A DNA stretch of 64,000 bases from Yoonia sediminilitoris. GTDB lineage: Bacteria; Pseudomonadota; Alphaproteobacteria; Rhodobacterales; Rhodobacteraceae. This document shows positions 1 to 9,301 of the stretch, piece by piece. The DNA is taken from assembly GCF_003058085.1 (NCBI RefSeq), contig NZ_QBUD01000012.1, positions 1-64,000 of the forward strand, read 5' to 3'. The notes beneath the pieces are model-generated. The model made no database searches, was not told the DNA's origin, and was given only the letters and a program-made list of their open reading frames with translations. How positions within the stretch are numbered: position 1 is the first letter of the stretch; each line of letters begins with the position of its first letter. A program made the position numbers and the translations under genes.

Positions 1-218
1 CACCGCCAGCACGCCGCATAATCAAACCAAACAGATGAGCCAAACTCTCTCTTAGGTTCGGACGCTCTTGGTCCCAAAAACCCTGACGACGGACACTTGA
101 TTGCATCAGGCAGTGGTTTTACTGCGATGGGCAGAGCACAGAGAGGGGATAATTGGGGGGATACGATAACTCATTATTATGATTTATCGTTACAAATCAA
201 TACATTATATGAATTTGA

Positions 219-294
219 TGGTGCCGCTGATAGGACTCGAACCTACGACCCCATCATTACGAATGACGTGCTCTACCAGCTGAGCTACAGCGGC
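219..294 (-). tRNA. tRNA-Thr (anticodon CGT)
   Basis: The reverse complement folds as a full cloverleaf of 76 nt. The acceptor arms GCCGCTG and CAGCGGC pair perfectly, the D arm reads GCTC..GAGC, the anticodon stem CGTCA/TGATG closes the loop TTCGTAA, and the T arm is GTAGG-TTCGAGT-CCTAT. The anticodon CGT reads ACG (threonine). The 3' CCA is encoded at 219-221. It lies just downstream of the hemY-like gene on the same strand. Confidence 0.97.
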
Positions 295-336
295 AACCTT
301 CGGTGTGTTAACACCGCAAACGAGTGGCGAAAAGGC

Positions 337-1782
337 CTATTTTGTGGCCTCTTCAACAATCTCGGCGTCGACCGGTTCCGTGGTTGCCGGCAGGTCCTCT
401 GATGGCTTTTCACCCACAATCAACGGCAGCATTTCAGTTCCGGCGGGCATGGATACTTCGGTTGCGGGGGGTGTTTTCCATGACAGCGTGTCGAAGGACT
501 TGCAGTTGGTGCAGGTCGGGACCCAGTTCGCATGGATATGCTGGCAGTTTTCGCAAATCCATTGCGGACCGCGCGGCGCTGTCAATGCGCGCGTCAGCCA
601 GCCGCGCACCACGGAATCCTCTGCTCCCTGACCGCGTTCAATCGCGGCCATCAGCGTCAGCAGCCGTGCTGTTGGCTCTTTTTCCACCAGATCGCCCAAT
701 GCGCGCTTGGCCGCCGGGAAATCCTCGGCCGAAATATTCAGTTCGGCCAGAAGCATTTTGGTTTCCGGATGGTCTGGGTTGGTGCGGGTCAGGGTCAGGA
801 ACCGCTTGATCCGGGCCTCCGGGCTTTCGTCGGGGACAATATCGGCAAAGGCTGCGGCCAGATCAGGATGCGGCTGCACGCCCCAAGCTTTGGTCAAGAC
901 CCGTGCCGCGTAGCGCCCGTTGCCCTGCGCGATATAGCCCCGCGCAGCCATGACCGCTGCCGGGATCAGGTCGGGTGACAGGCGGTTTGCTTCAATGGCG
1001 GCTTCGCGGGCCTCGATCGAGCTGTCGTCGCTGGTGATTTCGCGCGCTTCGGACAAGGCCAGCACTGCGTCGCGCCGTTTGTAGACATCGCGGGGCAGGC
1101 TGCCGCTCTTGAGTTTGGCGCCAAGGGTTTCGCGGGCCCCCTTCCAGTCAGACTTTTCGGCCTGTAATTGCAGCAACACGTCTTGTGTTTCCGAATGTTT
1201 TGGCTTGAGCGCAAATGCCTTTTTGGCCAGTACCAGCGCCACGTCGGTTTCACCATCTGCCAGTTTTTGCTTCATGATGCCGCGCACCCCGACAAAGCGG
1301 GTCTTTTCATCGGTCAGAAGCTGCTTGTAGGTGGCTTCGGCCTTGCGCCGGTCACCCGTGAGTTCAGCCGCCTGCGCCGTCAGCAGGTTGGTTAACTGCG
1401 GCTGGGCCAGATATTTTTCGGCCCGTGCGGCCTTGGTCATGGCCAGATGCCCTTCACCGGAGGCGAGCGCCATCATGCCTTCGGACAGGGCTTCGTACCC
1501 TTTGCGTTCCCGGTGCCGGTCGAAATAGCGCGAAATCGCGGTTTCATCGCCATTGAGGAACTTGAAGGTCGCGACCAACAGCGACAGCAGTTTGAGCCCA
1601 AGCCAAATGGCAACGACCAGCGCAACAAATGCAAACACGATTTCGATCGGCTCAAGCGTAAAGGATATTCCGGCAACAGCGATTGTCGCCCCGCCTTCCA
1701 CCTCCATCAGCCACGTACCGCCGTAGGTCAGGGCGATGATTGCTGCAACGAAAGCCAGAATTTTTGTCAATGACCAGAGCAT
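337..1782 (-). CDS. hemY: HemY-like membrane protein with C-terminal zinc ribbon
   Basis: A 481-residue protein of the HemY_N/tetratricopeptide family (the HemY of proteobacterial hem operons, not protoporphyrinogen oxidase). Two hydrophobic segments near residues 5-23 and 42-66 anchor it in the inner membrane. The body from about residue 95 to 390 is alpha-helical and TPR-like, with repeated AxxxAxxAL patterns. Near residues 408-425 lies a CxxC...CxxC ribbon (CENCQHI and CTNCKS), likely zinc-binding. It ends the hemD-mitofilin-hemY run; the gap to the upstream mitofilin-like gene is 11 nt, so one transcript is likely. In the family the role is thought to be in organising tetrapyrrole enzymes; the biochemical activity is unproven. 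Confidence 0.88.
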   Translation of the reverse strand: MLWSLTKILAFVAAIIALTYGGTWLMEVEGGATIAVAGISFTLEPIEIVFAFVALVVAIWLGLKLLSLLVATFKFLNGDETAISRYFDRHRERKGYEALSEGMMALASGEGHLAMTKAARAEKYLAQPQLTNLLTAQAAELTGDRRKAEATYKQLLTDEKTRFVGVRGIMKQKLADGETDVALVLAKKAFALKPKHSETQDVLLQLQAEKSDWKGARETLGAKLKSGSLPRDVYKRRDAVLALSEAREITSDDSSIEAREAAIEANRLSPDLIPAAVMAARGYIAQGNGRYAARVLTKAWGVQPHPDLAAAFADIVPDESPEARIKRFLTLTRTNPDHPETKMLLAELNISAEDFPAAKRALGDLVEKEPTARLLTLMAAIERGQGAEDSVVRGWLTRALTAPRGPQWICENCQHIHANWVPTCTNCKSFDTLSWKTPPATEVSMPAGTEMLPLIVGEKPSEDLPATTEPVDAEIVEEATK

Positions 1783-1793
1783 GAGATACGCCT

Positions 1794-3080
1794 TTAGCTA
1801 TCGTTAAGTGAGGAAATGAGAACATCTACCGCAGCAACTGCCGCTGCCCGCGTTTCAGCGCGGTCAAGCCAGTCTGTCATTGCGGCGCGCGCATCTTCGG
1901 GGAGTGCAGAGATTTCAGCCAGTGCATCTGCCAGACGCCCGGCTTTCACGGACGCTTCTGCGCGCGACAAAATTGCGTCAACGCTGGACCCTTCTTGCGG
2001 CGTGGTCGAGCGTACATCAAGCTGGTTGCGCAAGAACGCACCCAAGCCGGATGTTTCTTCACCCGCAACATTTGCCGAGCGGGCCGCGGCAAGCGCTTCA
2101 TTGGCGACGTCGTCAAACCCATCTTGCAGGGATACAAGTGTTGGCACCCCGTCTTGGGCTGCCAAGAGCGCGTCAGGTGCCGTTTCGCCAATGGCGGCTT
2201 CCAGATCGTTCAGGGCGGCCCCGAGCGGTTCACCATTGTCCAACGCCAGCCGCACCCGTGCGAGCGCGGCACGCCCGGCAGCTGCGCGGGCTGCAGCGGC
2301 TGCGTTCTCTTCGATTGACGCGGCTTCCTGTCGTGCCGCATCCAGCTGCGTTTGGGCTGCGCCAGTCAGCTCTTCCATTTCTGCGCGCAGGTTTTCCAGC
2401 TCTGCTTCAAAAGCCGCGGCGGCGCGGTCTGCAACCGAGCCCTCGCCCGCGGGCAGGGTTTCCAGCTCTGCGATGCGCGCATCAAGCGCGGCAAGGCCAC
2501 TGTCAAGTTCGTCCCTTATGTCTGCCAATTCGTCCCTTATGTTTGCCAAATTGTCAGACAGTGTTTCCTGCGTCGATGCAATTTTGGCTTCGACTTCTGA
2601 GAGATCGACTGTTGGTAGTTCGGCAATTTGCTCACGGATCGCGCTGATGCTTGCGCCCTGTTCGGCGATGCTGTCAGCGAGCGTCGTGTCAGGTTGCATC
2701 GGCACATAGGTGGCCACCGCATACCCAATGCCGCCAGCGACCAAGCCTCCCAGAAGGAGTGGAAAGAACCCACCTTTGCGTTCCGGTGCCGGAGCAGGTG
2801 CGGGAGTTGCCGGTGCCGCTTTCGGCTTGGGAGCAGGTTTCGCCGAAGCTGTTGATTTTGGTGTATCCTGTGCCTCTTTTTCGGGCACTGACTTGGCGGC
2901 AGAGGGCTGCGCAGGTGCTTCCGCGGCCCCTTTTGCTGCCTCAGGGACGTGATGAACCTCGGGTGGGATTGGATCGACCACAGAGTGCGTCTTGACCGAT
3001 TCGGTTTCTGAAGAGGCTTTTGTAGCCTTATTCACTGGTTTTGACGGGGTCTTTCGACCTTTCGCTGGCTGTTTTGCCAC
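1794..3080 (-). CDS. Mitofilin/Mic60-like inner-membrane protein
   Basis: A 428-residue protein in the usual alphaproteobacterial place for the mitofilin homologue, between hemD and hemY. The N-terminus is Lys/Pro/Ala-rich and disordered, followed by one membrane segment (about GGFFPLLLGGLVAGGIG), a long coiled coil rich in Glu/Ala/Arg (roughly residues 145-285), and a C-terminal helical domain like that of Mic60. The family is linked to membrane curvature and to mitochondrial cristae. I chose the GTG at 3080 (product MAKQPAKGRK...) because AAAGGG lies 8 nt upstream; an upstream GTG at 3110 adds 10 residues. Function in this organism is inferred from family and order. Confidence 0.82.
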   Translation of the reverse strand: MAKQPAKGRKTPSKPVNKATKASSETESVKTHSVVDPIPPEVHHVPEAAKGAAEAPAQPSAAKSVPEKEAQDTPKSTASAKPAPKPKAAPATPAPAPAPERKGGFFPLLLGGLVAGGIGYAVATYVPMQPDTTLADSIAEQGASISAIREQIAELPTVDLSEVEAKIASTQETLSDNLANIRDELADIRDELDSGLAALDARIAELETLPAGEGSVADRAAAAFEAELENLRAEMEELTGAAQTQLDAARQEAASIEENAAAAARAAAGRAALARVRLALDNGEPLGAALNDLEAAIGETAPDALLAAQDGVPTLVSLQDGFDDVANEALAAARSANVAGEETSGLGAFLRNQLDVRSTTPQEGSSVDAILSRAEASVKAGRLADALAEISALPEDARAAMTDWLDRAETRAAAVAAVDVLISSLNDS

Positions 3081-3135
3081 GTTTTTCACCCTTTCAGCGC
3101 CCCCACCCACAAAATGTGCAGGTGATCACCGTAAC

Positions 3136-3870
3136 TTAGCCCGCTTGCGCCGGACCCTCAAGGTTTGCGGTACATTGGCCTGATTGATTGGAAATCGAGG
3201 TCAGACAACTAAGGGTTGCGCGCAGCATGGCGGGCCCAGACGGTGCGGCCGCAACATGTTGCGATAAGCAGGCCAGATTGGGCATCGCAGAGGGGCTGAT
3301 GGCAACCAGATGAACTGGTGCTGTGAACGGTGCCTCTTTCGCAAACAGGGCGGCGGTTCGGGGCGAAAACAGGGTGACAACGACTGGATGAGTACCAGAT
3401 AAAGCCCTGTGCGCCTGCTGGTTCAGCGGCAAAGGCTTCTGGTCATAGGCGACAACGTCCGTGCAGGCGATCCCTTTGTCTGAAAGGGTTTTGGCTACGT
3501 CACCGCGTGCGTGAGCGCCTCTGATATGGGCCAGGGGCCCTTTGGCGGTAACTTGCAGTATGGTATCGATCAACCCTGCGGCAGTGCCGGGCCCGACGTT
3601 TGGCGTAAACCCTGCCTCCTTTGCTGCGTCAGCGGTGCTTTGCCCCACACAATAGGCGGGCCGCGCGACATCAAGGCCAAGACGTCCTGCTTGGGCCACG
3701 CCATTGGTTGAAGTAAAGATATACCCGGCAACTTTGGGTACAACTGCGTCAATTGGCGTAATCCCGATGAGGGGGGACAGGATGATTTCACCGTCCCATA
3801 CAGCATTGACCTGTTGGCAAAACAGGATGGCTTGGGGTTCAGGTCGGGTGATCAGGAGAATGGGTTTCAT
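3136..3870 (-). CDS. hemD: Uroporphyrinogen-III synthase
   Basis: A 244-residue HemD-family enzyme that closes and inverts ring D of hydroxymethylbilane to give uroporphyrinogen III in cytosolic tetrapyrrole synthesis. Supporting signs: the N-terminal ILLITRPEPQA start typical of the family, the FTSTNGV motif, the YCVGQSTADAA segment and the later VTLFSPRTAA motif. HemD proteins diverge strongly, so identity rests on these motifs and on the adjacent mitofilin and hemY genes. hemC is not in the window. The upstream intergenic region is only about 100 nt, shared with the divergent gpsA. Confidence 0.9.
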   Translation of the reverse strand: MKPILLITRPEPQAILFCQQVNAVWDGEIILSPLIGITPIDAVVPKVAGYIFTSTNGVAQAGRLGLDVARPAYCVGQSTADAAKEAGFTPNVGPGTAAGLIDTILQVTAKGPLAHIRGAHARGDVAKTLSDKGIACTDVVAYDQKPLPLNQQAHRALSGTHPVVVTLFSPRTAALFAKEAPFTAPVHLVAISPSAMPNLACLSQHVAAAPSGPAMLRATLSCLTSISNQSGQCTANLEGPAQAG

Positions 3871-3973
3871 AACCGCGCCATTGAACTGGATTGATCCACA
3901 GTGTTACCTGCGCCGACGAAACAGGCAACCGGAACGGCATTGATTTCATGCCCGAACAGGAAGGCGCTGAAGG

Positions 3974-4936
3974 ATGAAAATAGGAGTCGCAGGCGGCGGT
4001 GCCTTTGGAACAGCGCTTGGCGTGGCGCTGGCGCTGGATGGCAATGACATCACGCTTTGGGCGCGCAACCCTGCGTCTGTGCAAGTGATGCGCGATGACC
4101 GGATCAACCCCAAACTGCCCGGTGTTACGCTGCCGCAGAATATGGTTTGTACCGCCGACACTGACGTCTTGTTCGCTGCTGATATCATCCTGCTGGCCAT
4201 CCCTGCCCAAACCCTGCATGCATTCCTGCAAGGGCATATCGCCCAACTTGCGGGCAAGCACCTTGTCGCCTGCTGCAAGGGCATTGATCTGACGCGCATG
4301 ACTGGTCCTGCGACGACCATCGCGGCACTCGCCCCCGACGCGACGGCGGCTGTGCTGACCGGACCCAGCTTTGCCGCAGACATCTCGCGGGGCCTGCCCA
4401 CCGCCCTCACGCTGGCCTGCGCCGATGATGCAATGGGCGAGATGCTTCAGGTCGCGTTGTCGACCTCTGCTTTGCGGCTTTATCGATCAACCGATACAGT
4501 CGGCGCGGAACTGGGCGGAGCGCTCAAGAATGTGATGGCAATTGCTGCGGGCGTCACCATCGGGGCGGGGCTGGGCGACAGCGCGCGGGCGGCCCTGATG
4601 ACGCGGGGCTTTCCCGAAATGCAGCGTTTGGCCATGGCTCTGGGGGCCGTGCCGGAAACATTGCTGGGTCTGTCGGGGTTTGGCGATCTGGTCCTGACCT
4701 GCACCTCTGACCAGTCGCGCAATTACCGCTATGGGCTTGCCTTGGGGCGCGGCCAGTCGTTTGATGGCGCGACGACGGTCGAAGGGGCCGCCACAGCGCA
4801 AGCCGTCAGGAAATTGGCGCGCGATATGGACATTGACCTGCCGATCTGCACAGTCGTTGCTGATCTTGTCGACGGAAAAACAGACGTGGCGGCGGCGTTG
4901 AACGCGTTGCTGTCGCGCCCACTCAAGGAAGAATAA
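3974..4936 (+). CDS. gpsA: NAD(P)-dependent glycerol-3-phosphate dehydrogenase
   Basis: A 320-residue soluble dehydrogenase that interconverts dihydroxyacetone phosphate and sn-glycerol 3-phosphate, the first step towards phospholipids. The Rossmann motif [10 protein letters not shown] is at residues 7-16. Further family marks are LLAIPAQ, KGID, the [10 protein letters not shown] segment, and [10 protein letters not shown], which carries the catalytic lysine. AAGGCGCTGAAGG upstream supports the start. It is the first gene of a tight trio with the YciI and EVE proteins; the next gene begins on the base after its stop. Confidence 0.96.
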   Translation: MKIGVAGGGAFGTALGVALALDGNDITLWARNPASVQVMRDDRINPKLPGVTLPQNMVCTADTDVLFAADIILLAIPAQTLHAFLQGHIAQLAGKHLVACCKGIDLTRMTGPATTIAALAPDATAAVLTGPSFAADISRGLPTALTLACADDAMGEMLQVALSTSALRLYRSTDTVGAELGGALKNVMAIAAGVTIGAGLGDSARAALMTRGFPEMQRLAMALGAVPETLLGLSGFGDLVLTCTSDQSRNYRYGLALGRGQSFDGATTVEGAATAQAVRKLARDMDIDLPICTVVADLVDGKTDVAAALNALLSRPLKEE

Positions 4937-5209
4937 ATGCAGTTTGTATTGATGGCGAAAGACAAACCCGGTGCCTTGCAGACCCGGCTGGACAACCGTG
5001 AGGCGCATCTGGCCTATGTGGCCGAGACAGGTATCGTCGCCTTTGGCGGGCCGATGCTTGACGAAGACGGGCAGATGTGTGGGTCAATGCTGGTGCTTGA
5101 CCTGCCCGACCTTGCCGCCGCGCAGGACTGGGCCGATGCCGACCCCTATGCCAAGGCGGGCCTTTTTGCCGATGTGACGATCCACCAGTGGAAGCGGGTC
5201 ATCAACTGA
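4937..5209 (+). CDS. YciI family protein
   Basis: A 90-residue protein of the YciI superfamily (ferredoxin-like alpha/beta fold, dimeric). The family signature is visible: a start like MQFVLMAKDKPG, a central FGGPMLDEDG turn, and a conserved His/Asp pocket with DPYAKAGLF near the end. Exact activity is unknown across most of the family; a role in breakdown of small metabolites has been suggested. Its ATG starts on the base after the gpsA stop, and its stop overlaps the next ATG (TGATG), so translation of the three genes is probably coupled. Confidence 0.88.
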   Translation: MQFVLMAKDKPGALQTRLDNREAHLAYVAETGIVAFGGPMLDEDGQMCGSMLVLDLPDLAAAQDWADADPYAKAGLFADVTIHQWKRVIN

Positions 5210-5628
5210 TGGCTTTCTGGCTGTTCAAATCCGAACCTGACGTCTGGGGCTGGGATGATCAGGTCGCCAAGGGGGACGCAGGCGAAGAATGGGACGGCGT
5301 GCGCAACTATCAGGCCCGCAACAATATGCGCGCAATGAAAAAAGGCGATCTGGGCTTCTTTTACCATTCACGCACCGGGCTTGAGATTGTCGGCATCGTC
5401 GAGGTCTGCGCCGAAGCGCACCCCGACAGCACAACTGATGATGATCGCTGGGATTGTGTAGACATCCGTGCGGTACGGCCCTTTGTCAAACCCGTGACAA
5501 TGGCAGACATCAAAGCGAACCCGGAACTGGCAGAGATGGCACTGGTCAAGAACTCGCGCCTGTCGGTGCAGCCAGTGACAGAAACCGAATGGCAAATTGT
5601 GTGTGCCATGGGTGACACAAAACCTTAA
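5209..5628 (+). CDS. EVE domain protein
   Basis: A 139-residue EVE-domain protein (PUA-like fold). It opens MAFWLFKSEPDVWGWDD, contains WDGVRNYQARNNMRAMKKGD and the GFFYHSRTGLEIVGIVEV core, all typical of stand-alone EVE proteins. The fold is believed to bind modified bases or nucleotides; the ligand is not known. I chose the ATG at 5209, which overlaps the YciI stop as TGATG, over an upstream in-frame ATG at 5188 inside the YciI gene. Confidence 0.93.
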   Translation: MAFWLFKSEPDVWGWDDQVAKGDAGEEWDGVRNYQARNNMRAMKKGDLGFFYHSRTGLEIVGIVEVCAEAHPDSTTDDDRWDCVDIRAVRPFVKPVTMADIKANPELAEMALVKNSRLSVQPVTETEWQIVCAMGDTKP

Positions 5629-5956
5629 AGCATGTCGGGAAACGCCGTGCCCTATGCCCCGGGTCAAAGCCGAAACGGGATAGCTGGCTGCGCCGTCATT
5701 GGTACCGTGATGACACTTTTTGCAAAAAGAGGGTTTGAACCATAGTCCAAACCCTCTTTCACCCCGCGTGCTCCTGTGTCCACCACACGCTATAGAAATA
5801 TCAGGTCTGGACCGTACTGGTCCTGATCATGCTTAACTGGTGAATGGGGAGTTGCGCAAACATATTACATCGAGAATTGTAATCAAAATTTCGACGTCTG
5901 TTGGCGACGCAGACGGACAAAGGACCGCGTCACCGATAGCTTCAAGTCGACAGGGG
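5629..5956. other. Gene-free stretch between convergent genes
   Basis: These 328 bases between the EVE gene and the convergent DUF2853 gene hold one clear hairpin (listed separately) and a weaker one around GGACCGTACTGGTCC (about 5808-5822). I see no convincing reading frame; the one frame of about 64 codons here has no ribosome binding site and runs into the DUF2853 gene. Confidence 0.6.
5723..5760. terminator. Bidirectional intrinsic terminator
   Basis: AAAGAGGGTTTG (5726-5737) pairs perfectly with CAAACCCTCTTT (5748-5759) around a 10-nt loop. On the plus strand the stem ends in CTTTC; on the minus strand it is followed by a longer T run. It lies between the convergent EVE and DUF2853 genes, so it can serve both. 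Confidence 0.85.
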
Positions 5957-6298
5957 CTAGCCGTAGATGGACTCTTTTTTGAAATGCTTGGTCAACATAT
6001 AGTAAACAACCGCGCGATATTTGTTGCGCTCTGACTTGCCGTAGGTTTCCAGAGCAGATTCGATTGCTGTGTCCAGTTCGGGGCTATCCTTGAGGGCCAA
6101 CTTCTTGATCAGAAAGTTGTTCTTGACGGTTTCAAGTTCTGCGGGCTGGCTAGAGGCCACAGTTGACGCATCCGCGTTGTAGATCGCTGGACCGCAACCA
6201 ATTGTCACTTTTGTCAGCAGGTCCATGTCAGGTTCCATGCCACATTTGTTCTTTAGGTCGTCAGCATACTTTGCGATCAAATCGTCTCTTTTACCCAT
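5957..6298 (-). CDS. DUF2853 family protein
   Basis: A 113-residue soluble helical protein that I recognise as DUF2853, a family common in Rhodobacterales. It opens MGKRDDLIAKYADDLK and contains VTIGCGPAIYNADA and a C-terminal RAVVYYMLTKHFKK segment. There is no signal peptide or membrane segment. The family has no assigned function. It stands alone on its strand, between a bidirectional terminator and a 130-nt gap, so it is probably a single-gene unit. Confidence 0.85.
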   Translation of the reverse strand: MGKRDDLIAKYADDLKNKCGMEPDMDLLTKVTIGCGPAIYNADASTVASSQPAELETVKNNFLIKKLALKDSPELDTAIESALETYGKSERNKYRAVVYYMLTKHFKKESIYG

Positions 6299-6428
6299 TG
6301 GATATGTCCCCGGTCGGTGTTTACTTTTGCTTTGTTTTTGCAGCTGATTTTACACAGCATCGCGTGAACGATAGTTGGTCGGTCAACAACTCGTAAAGCG
6401 AAAATAGGCAGGCCAGCGGTCTTTTGCC

Positions 6429-7205
6429 TTATCGGCACGATCCCCAGCCCGTTGATTGCAGATGGAAATGGTCTGCGTGCAGCTGATTGTAGTCCGGTGA
6501 AAGTGTCAGTTTGAACCAGTCGCATGCGCCATCGCGGGCGGCGCGCAAGAAGGCGGCTTTGCCGCCTTGACCGCCCCAATCGCGGATCAGTTGAATTGAC
6601 TGCCCATCAGCAAAGCGGAACCCGGCAATGTCGATGGCATCCGCCGTTGCGTGGGTGCTCATCCGTGATGACGCGCCCGATAACGTGCGCATTGCCCGGC
6701 AACTGTAGCTGCCAAAATGGTTGATCCCCGTCAATTCGGTGCCCAGAAATTCCCGTGCGGCGGGCTGCAGGCTGTGATGTTCCCACATTGCCAGCCGCAA
6801 GGCGATCGCGCAGCGGGTTTCGATGTTGTCCAACCCGGCGACGCCAATTGCAGCCAGTGCGACCCTGTCGCGGATATGGCATTGATCGGAGGTTTCCAAA
6901 TCGTTCAGGTTATCAAGCGTCGCCACCCCATCCAGCGCAGCAAGGCACGCGGGGCCGTCATTGGCCGTGCGATCCAGCTTCCATTGGGTCAGCAGTGTGA
7001 CGGGATCACTGATTGCCAGTGGTTTGATTGGATTCCATTGCGGCGGTAGGGGGGTGTCGGGATGATGCACCAAGTGGAAACCGCCAAGGCCCAACAGCCC
7101 CAAAAAAGCGAAAACGGCCAGCCCACGCAAAATGGGGTGGCCGTTTTTCTTGCTTTTTTTCTGTGCGGCCTCCTGCGCCATCGCTTGGCGTCTGGCATGC
7201 CGCAT
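6429..7205 (-). CDS. Extensin-like family protein (membrane-anchored)
   Basis: A 258-residue protein. A basic N-terminus and one hydrophobic segment (about residues 25-42, LRGLAVFAFLGLLGLGG) suggest an inner-membrane anchor with a periplasmic domain. The rest matches the bacterial extensin-like C-terminal family, related in pattern to M15 peptidases: RMSTHATADAIDI, a central DWGG, and the C-terminal HADHFHLQ with likely metal-binding His and Asp. Several Cys (CLAAL, CHIRD, CAIAL, CDWF) may form disulfides. A role in cell-wall processing is inferred. It starts 6 nt after the ahcY stop without a clear ribosome binding site, so it may be translated by coupling. Confidence 0.85.
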   Translation of the reverse strand: MRHARRQAMAQEAAQKKSKKNGHPILRGLAVFAFLGLLGLGGFHLVHHPDTPLPPQWNPIKPLAISDPVTLLTQWKLDRTANDGPACLAALDGVATLDNLNDLETSDQCHIRDRVALAAIGVAGLDNIETRCAIALRLAMWEHHSLQPAAREFLGTELTGINHFGSYSCRAMRTLSGASSRMSTHATADAIDIAGFRFADGQSIQLIRDWGGQGGKAAFLRAARDGACDWFKLTLSPDYNQLHADHFHLQSTGWGSCR

Positions 7206-7211
7206 CGTCGC

Positions 7212-8600
7212 TTAGTACCGGTAATGCTCGGGCTTGAAGGGCCCTTCGACAGTGACCCCGATATAATCGGCTTGTTCTTTCTTGAGTTGGGTCAGCTTCA
7301 CACCGATCCGCGCAAGGTGCAGACGGGCGACTTTCTCGTCCAGATGCTTGGGCAGGATAAAGACGCCCGGGCCGTATTCCTCGGCCTTGTTCCAGATTTC
7401 CATTTGGGCCAGCACCTGATTGGTGAAGGATGCGGACATCACGAATGACGGGTGGCCAGTGGCGTTACCGAGATTCAGCAAGCGCCCTTCGGACAGCAGG
7501 ATCAACCGGTTGCCCGACGGCATTTCGATCATGTCGACCTGTTCTTTGATGTTGGTCCACTTGTGGTTTTTCAGGGCGGCGACCTGAATTTCATTGTCGA
7601 AGTGGCCGATGTTGCCAACGATGGCCATGTCCTTCATCTCGCGCATATGCTCGATCCGGATCACGTCCTTGTTGCCGGTGGTTGTGATGAACACATCAGC
7701 GCTGTCCAGCACGTCTTCGAGCACCACAACCTCGAACCCGTCCATGGCAGCCTGTAGCGCGCAGATCGGGTCAACTTCGGTGACCTTTACCCGTGCACCG
7801 GCGCCTGCCAGTGAAGCGGCTGAGCCTTTGCCGACGTCGCCATAGCCACAGACAACGGCAACCTTGCCGGCCATCATCGTGTCAGTGGCGCGGCGGATGC
7901 CGTCAACCAGCGATTCCTTGCAGCCGTATTTATTGTCGAACTTCGACTTGGTCACACTGTCGTTCACGTTGATTGCAGGGAATGGCAGGTGGCCTTTCTT
8001 GTGCAGGTCATAAAGGCGGTGAACACCGGTTGTCGTCTCTTCGGACACACCCTTGATCTGGTCGCGGACTTTGGTGAACCAACCGGGGCTTTGCGCCATG
8101 CGCTTCTTGATCTGCGCCTTGATGACCTCTTCTTCCTCTGACGTGGGCACGGCAATCACATCTTCACCGGCTTCGGCGCGGGCACCCAGCAGGATGTAAA
8201 GGGTCGCATCGCCGCCATCGTCCAAAATCATGTTGGGGCCGTCGGCAAACTGGAAGGATTTGTCGAGGTAGTCCCAATGTTCTTCCAGCGTCTGGCCCTT
8301 GATCGCAAACACAGGCGTGCCGCCAGCTGCAATAGCAGCCGCTGCGTGGTCCTGGGTGGAAAAGATGTTGCAGGACGCCCAGCGTACGTCAGCGCCAAGT
8401 TCATTCAGCGTCTCGATCAGAACAGCGGTCTGGATTGTCATATGAAGCGAACCAACAATGCGCGCGCCTTTCAACGGTTTGCTGTCGCCATATTCTTCGC
8501 GCAGGGCCATCAGACCGGGCATTTCGGTTTCTGCGATGTCCAGTTCCTTGCGGCCAAATGCGGCCAGATTGATATCCTTGACGATGTAATCTTCTGACAT
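7212..8600 (-). CDS. ahcY: Adenosylhomocysteinase (SAH hydrolase)
   Basis: A 462-residue enzyme that splits S-adenosylhomocysteine into adenosine and homocysteine, recycling the product inhibitor of methyltransferases. It is NAD-dependent: the [13 protein letters not shown]ossmann motif and [15 protein letters not shown] segment are clear. Other family marks are [32 protein letters not shown] and the C-terminal KPEHYRY. The ATG at 8600 is chosen because AGGAG sits 9 nt upstream and the product starts [10 protein letters not shown]; an upstream in-frame extension to 8723 would cross the leader. Length fits the alphaproteobacterial enzyme. Confidence 0.98.
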   Translation of the reverse strand: MSEDYIVKDINLAAFGRKELDIAETEMPGLMALREEYGDSKPLKGARIVGSLHMTIQTAVLIETLNELGADVRWASCNIFSTQDHAAAAIAAGGTPVFAIKGQTLEEHWDYLDKSFQFADGPNMILDDGGDATLYILLGARAEAGEDVIAVPTSEEEEVIKAQIKKRMAQSPGWFTKVRDQIKGVSEETTTGVHRLYDLHKKGHLPFPAINVNDSVTKSKFDNKYGCKESLVDGIRRATDTMMAGKVAVVCGYGDVGKGSAASLAGAGARVKVTEVDPICALQAAMDGFEVVVLEDVLDSADVFITTTGNKDVIRIEHMREMKDMAIVGNIGHFDNEIQVAALKNHKWTNIKEQVDMIEMPSGNRLILLSEGRLLNLGNATGHPSFVMSASFTNQVLAQMEIWNKAEEYGPGVFILPKHLDEKVARLHLARIGVKLTQLKKEQADYIGVTVEGPFKPEHYRY

Positions 8601-8671
8601 TGTGGATTCTCCTGAATGCGTTGGCGAGCCCATAACACTGCGCTTGGCTTGCCACAATCCGACGCCTCGTA
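8601..8671 (-). promoter_or_regulatory. Possible SAH-riboswitch-like pseudoknot in the ahcY leader
   Basis: In the transcribed (minus) strand, CGAG (8669-8666) can pair with CUCG (8628-8625), and the directly following GCGU (8665-8662) with ACGC (8621-8618). The order a-b-a'-b' is that of an H-type pseudoknot, as in the known SAH riboswitch. The second stem ends about 5 nt before the AGGAG ribosome binding site, so it could control translation. The short stems and incomplete match to the SAH consensus keep confidence low. Confidence 0.35.
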
Positions 8672-8710
8672 TTAATTGGAATGCTCTAGATAAAATTAAT
8701 GTGGGGCAAA

Positions 8711-9301
8711 ATGAAACAGACACGCGCTTGGCAGCGGATGTTATCGGGGCGCAGGCTTGACCTGCTGGACCCGACCCCCGTCGATATCGAGATTGCCGAC
8801 ATCGCCCACGGTCTTGCGTTCGTCGCGCGGTGGAACGGGCAAACGCGCGGCGATTTCGCCTATTCGGTGGCAGAACATTCGCTGCTGGTGACCGAGATTT
8901 TCACGCAGCAAAACCCGTCTGCACCGGTGAAATGGCAGCTGGCGGCCCTGCTGCATGACGCACCTGAATATGTGATCGGCGATATGATCAGCCCGGTCAA
9001 AGCTGCCGTTGGCCCTGACTATGGCGCGCTGGACGACAGGCTCATGGCCGCGATCCATCTGCGTTTTGGCCTGCCTGCGCAAATCCCTGTTTCGGTCAAA
9101 AAGCAGATCAAACGCGCCGACAAGCTGTCTGCGTGGCTGGAGGCGGTGCAGATCGCGGGCTTTACGGTGGCCGAGGCGGATAAGTTCTTTGGCAAGCAGG
9201 ACCCGGAATTGGCGAAGAAGCTGACAATCCGCCTGCGTCCCCCGATGCAGGTGCGCGACGAATTCACCGCGCGCCACGCCGAATTGATGGCAGCACTATG
9301 A
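8711..9301 (+). CDS. HD domain phosphohydrolase
   Basis: A 196-residue soluble HD-domain protein of the YfbR-like/5'-nucleotidase type. The metal-binding pattern is visible: AEHSLLV supplies the first His, [12 protein letters not shown] the HD pair and a conserved acidic segment, and [12 protein letters not shown] the distal Asp. Such proteins hydrolyse phosphoesters, often deoxynucleoside monophosphates; the substrate here is not known. I prefer the ATG at 8711 (GGGG 5 nt upstream); an ATG at 8699 adds four residues. It runs divergently from ahcY and overlaps the following GNAT gene by 4 nt. Confidence 0.85.
   Translation: MKQTRAWQRMLSGRRLDLLDPTPVDIEIADIAHGLAFVARWNGQTRGDFAYSVAEHSLLVTEIFTQQNPSAPVKWQLAALLHDAPEYVIGDMISPVKAAVGPDYGALDDRLMAAIHLRFGLPAQIPVSVKKQIKRADKLSAWLEAVQIAGFTVAEADKFFGKQDPELAKKLTIRLRPPMQVRDEFTARHAELMAAL

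Noticed and set aside
1-106. A minus-strand frame from ATG 106 to the left edge (35 codons, MQSSVRRQGFWDQERP...)
   Set aside because: No ribosome binding site, short, and no clear family match; it may be the start of a transposase but cannot be judged from this window.
97-402. 101-codon plus frame
   Set aside because: It runs through the tRNA-Thr gene and into the 3' end of the hemY-like gene.
1816-2709. 297-codon plus frame opposite the mitofilin-like gene
   Set aside because: Ser/Ala-rich shadow of the long coiled-coil gene in a GC-rich region.
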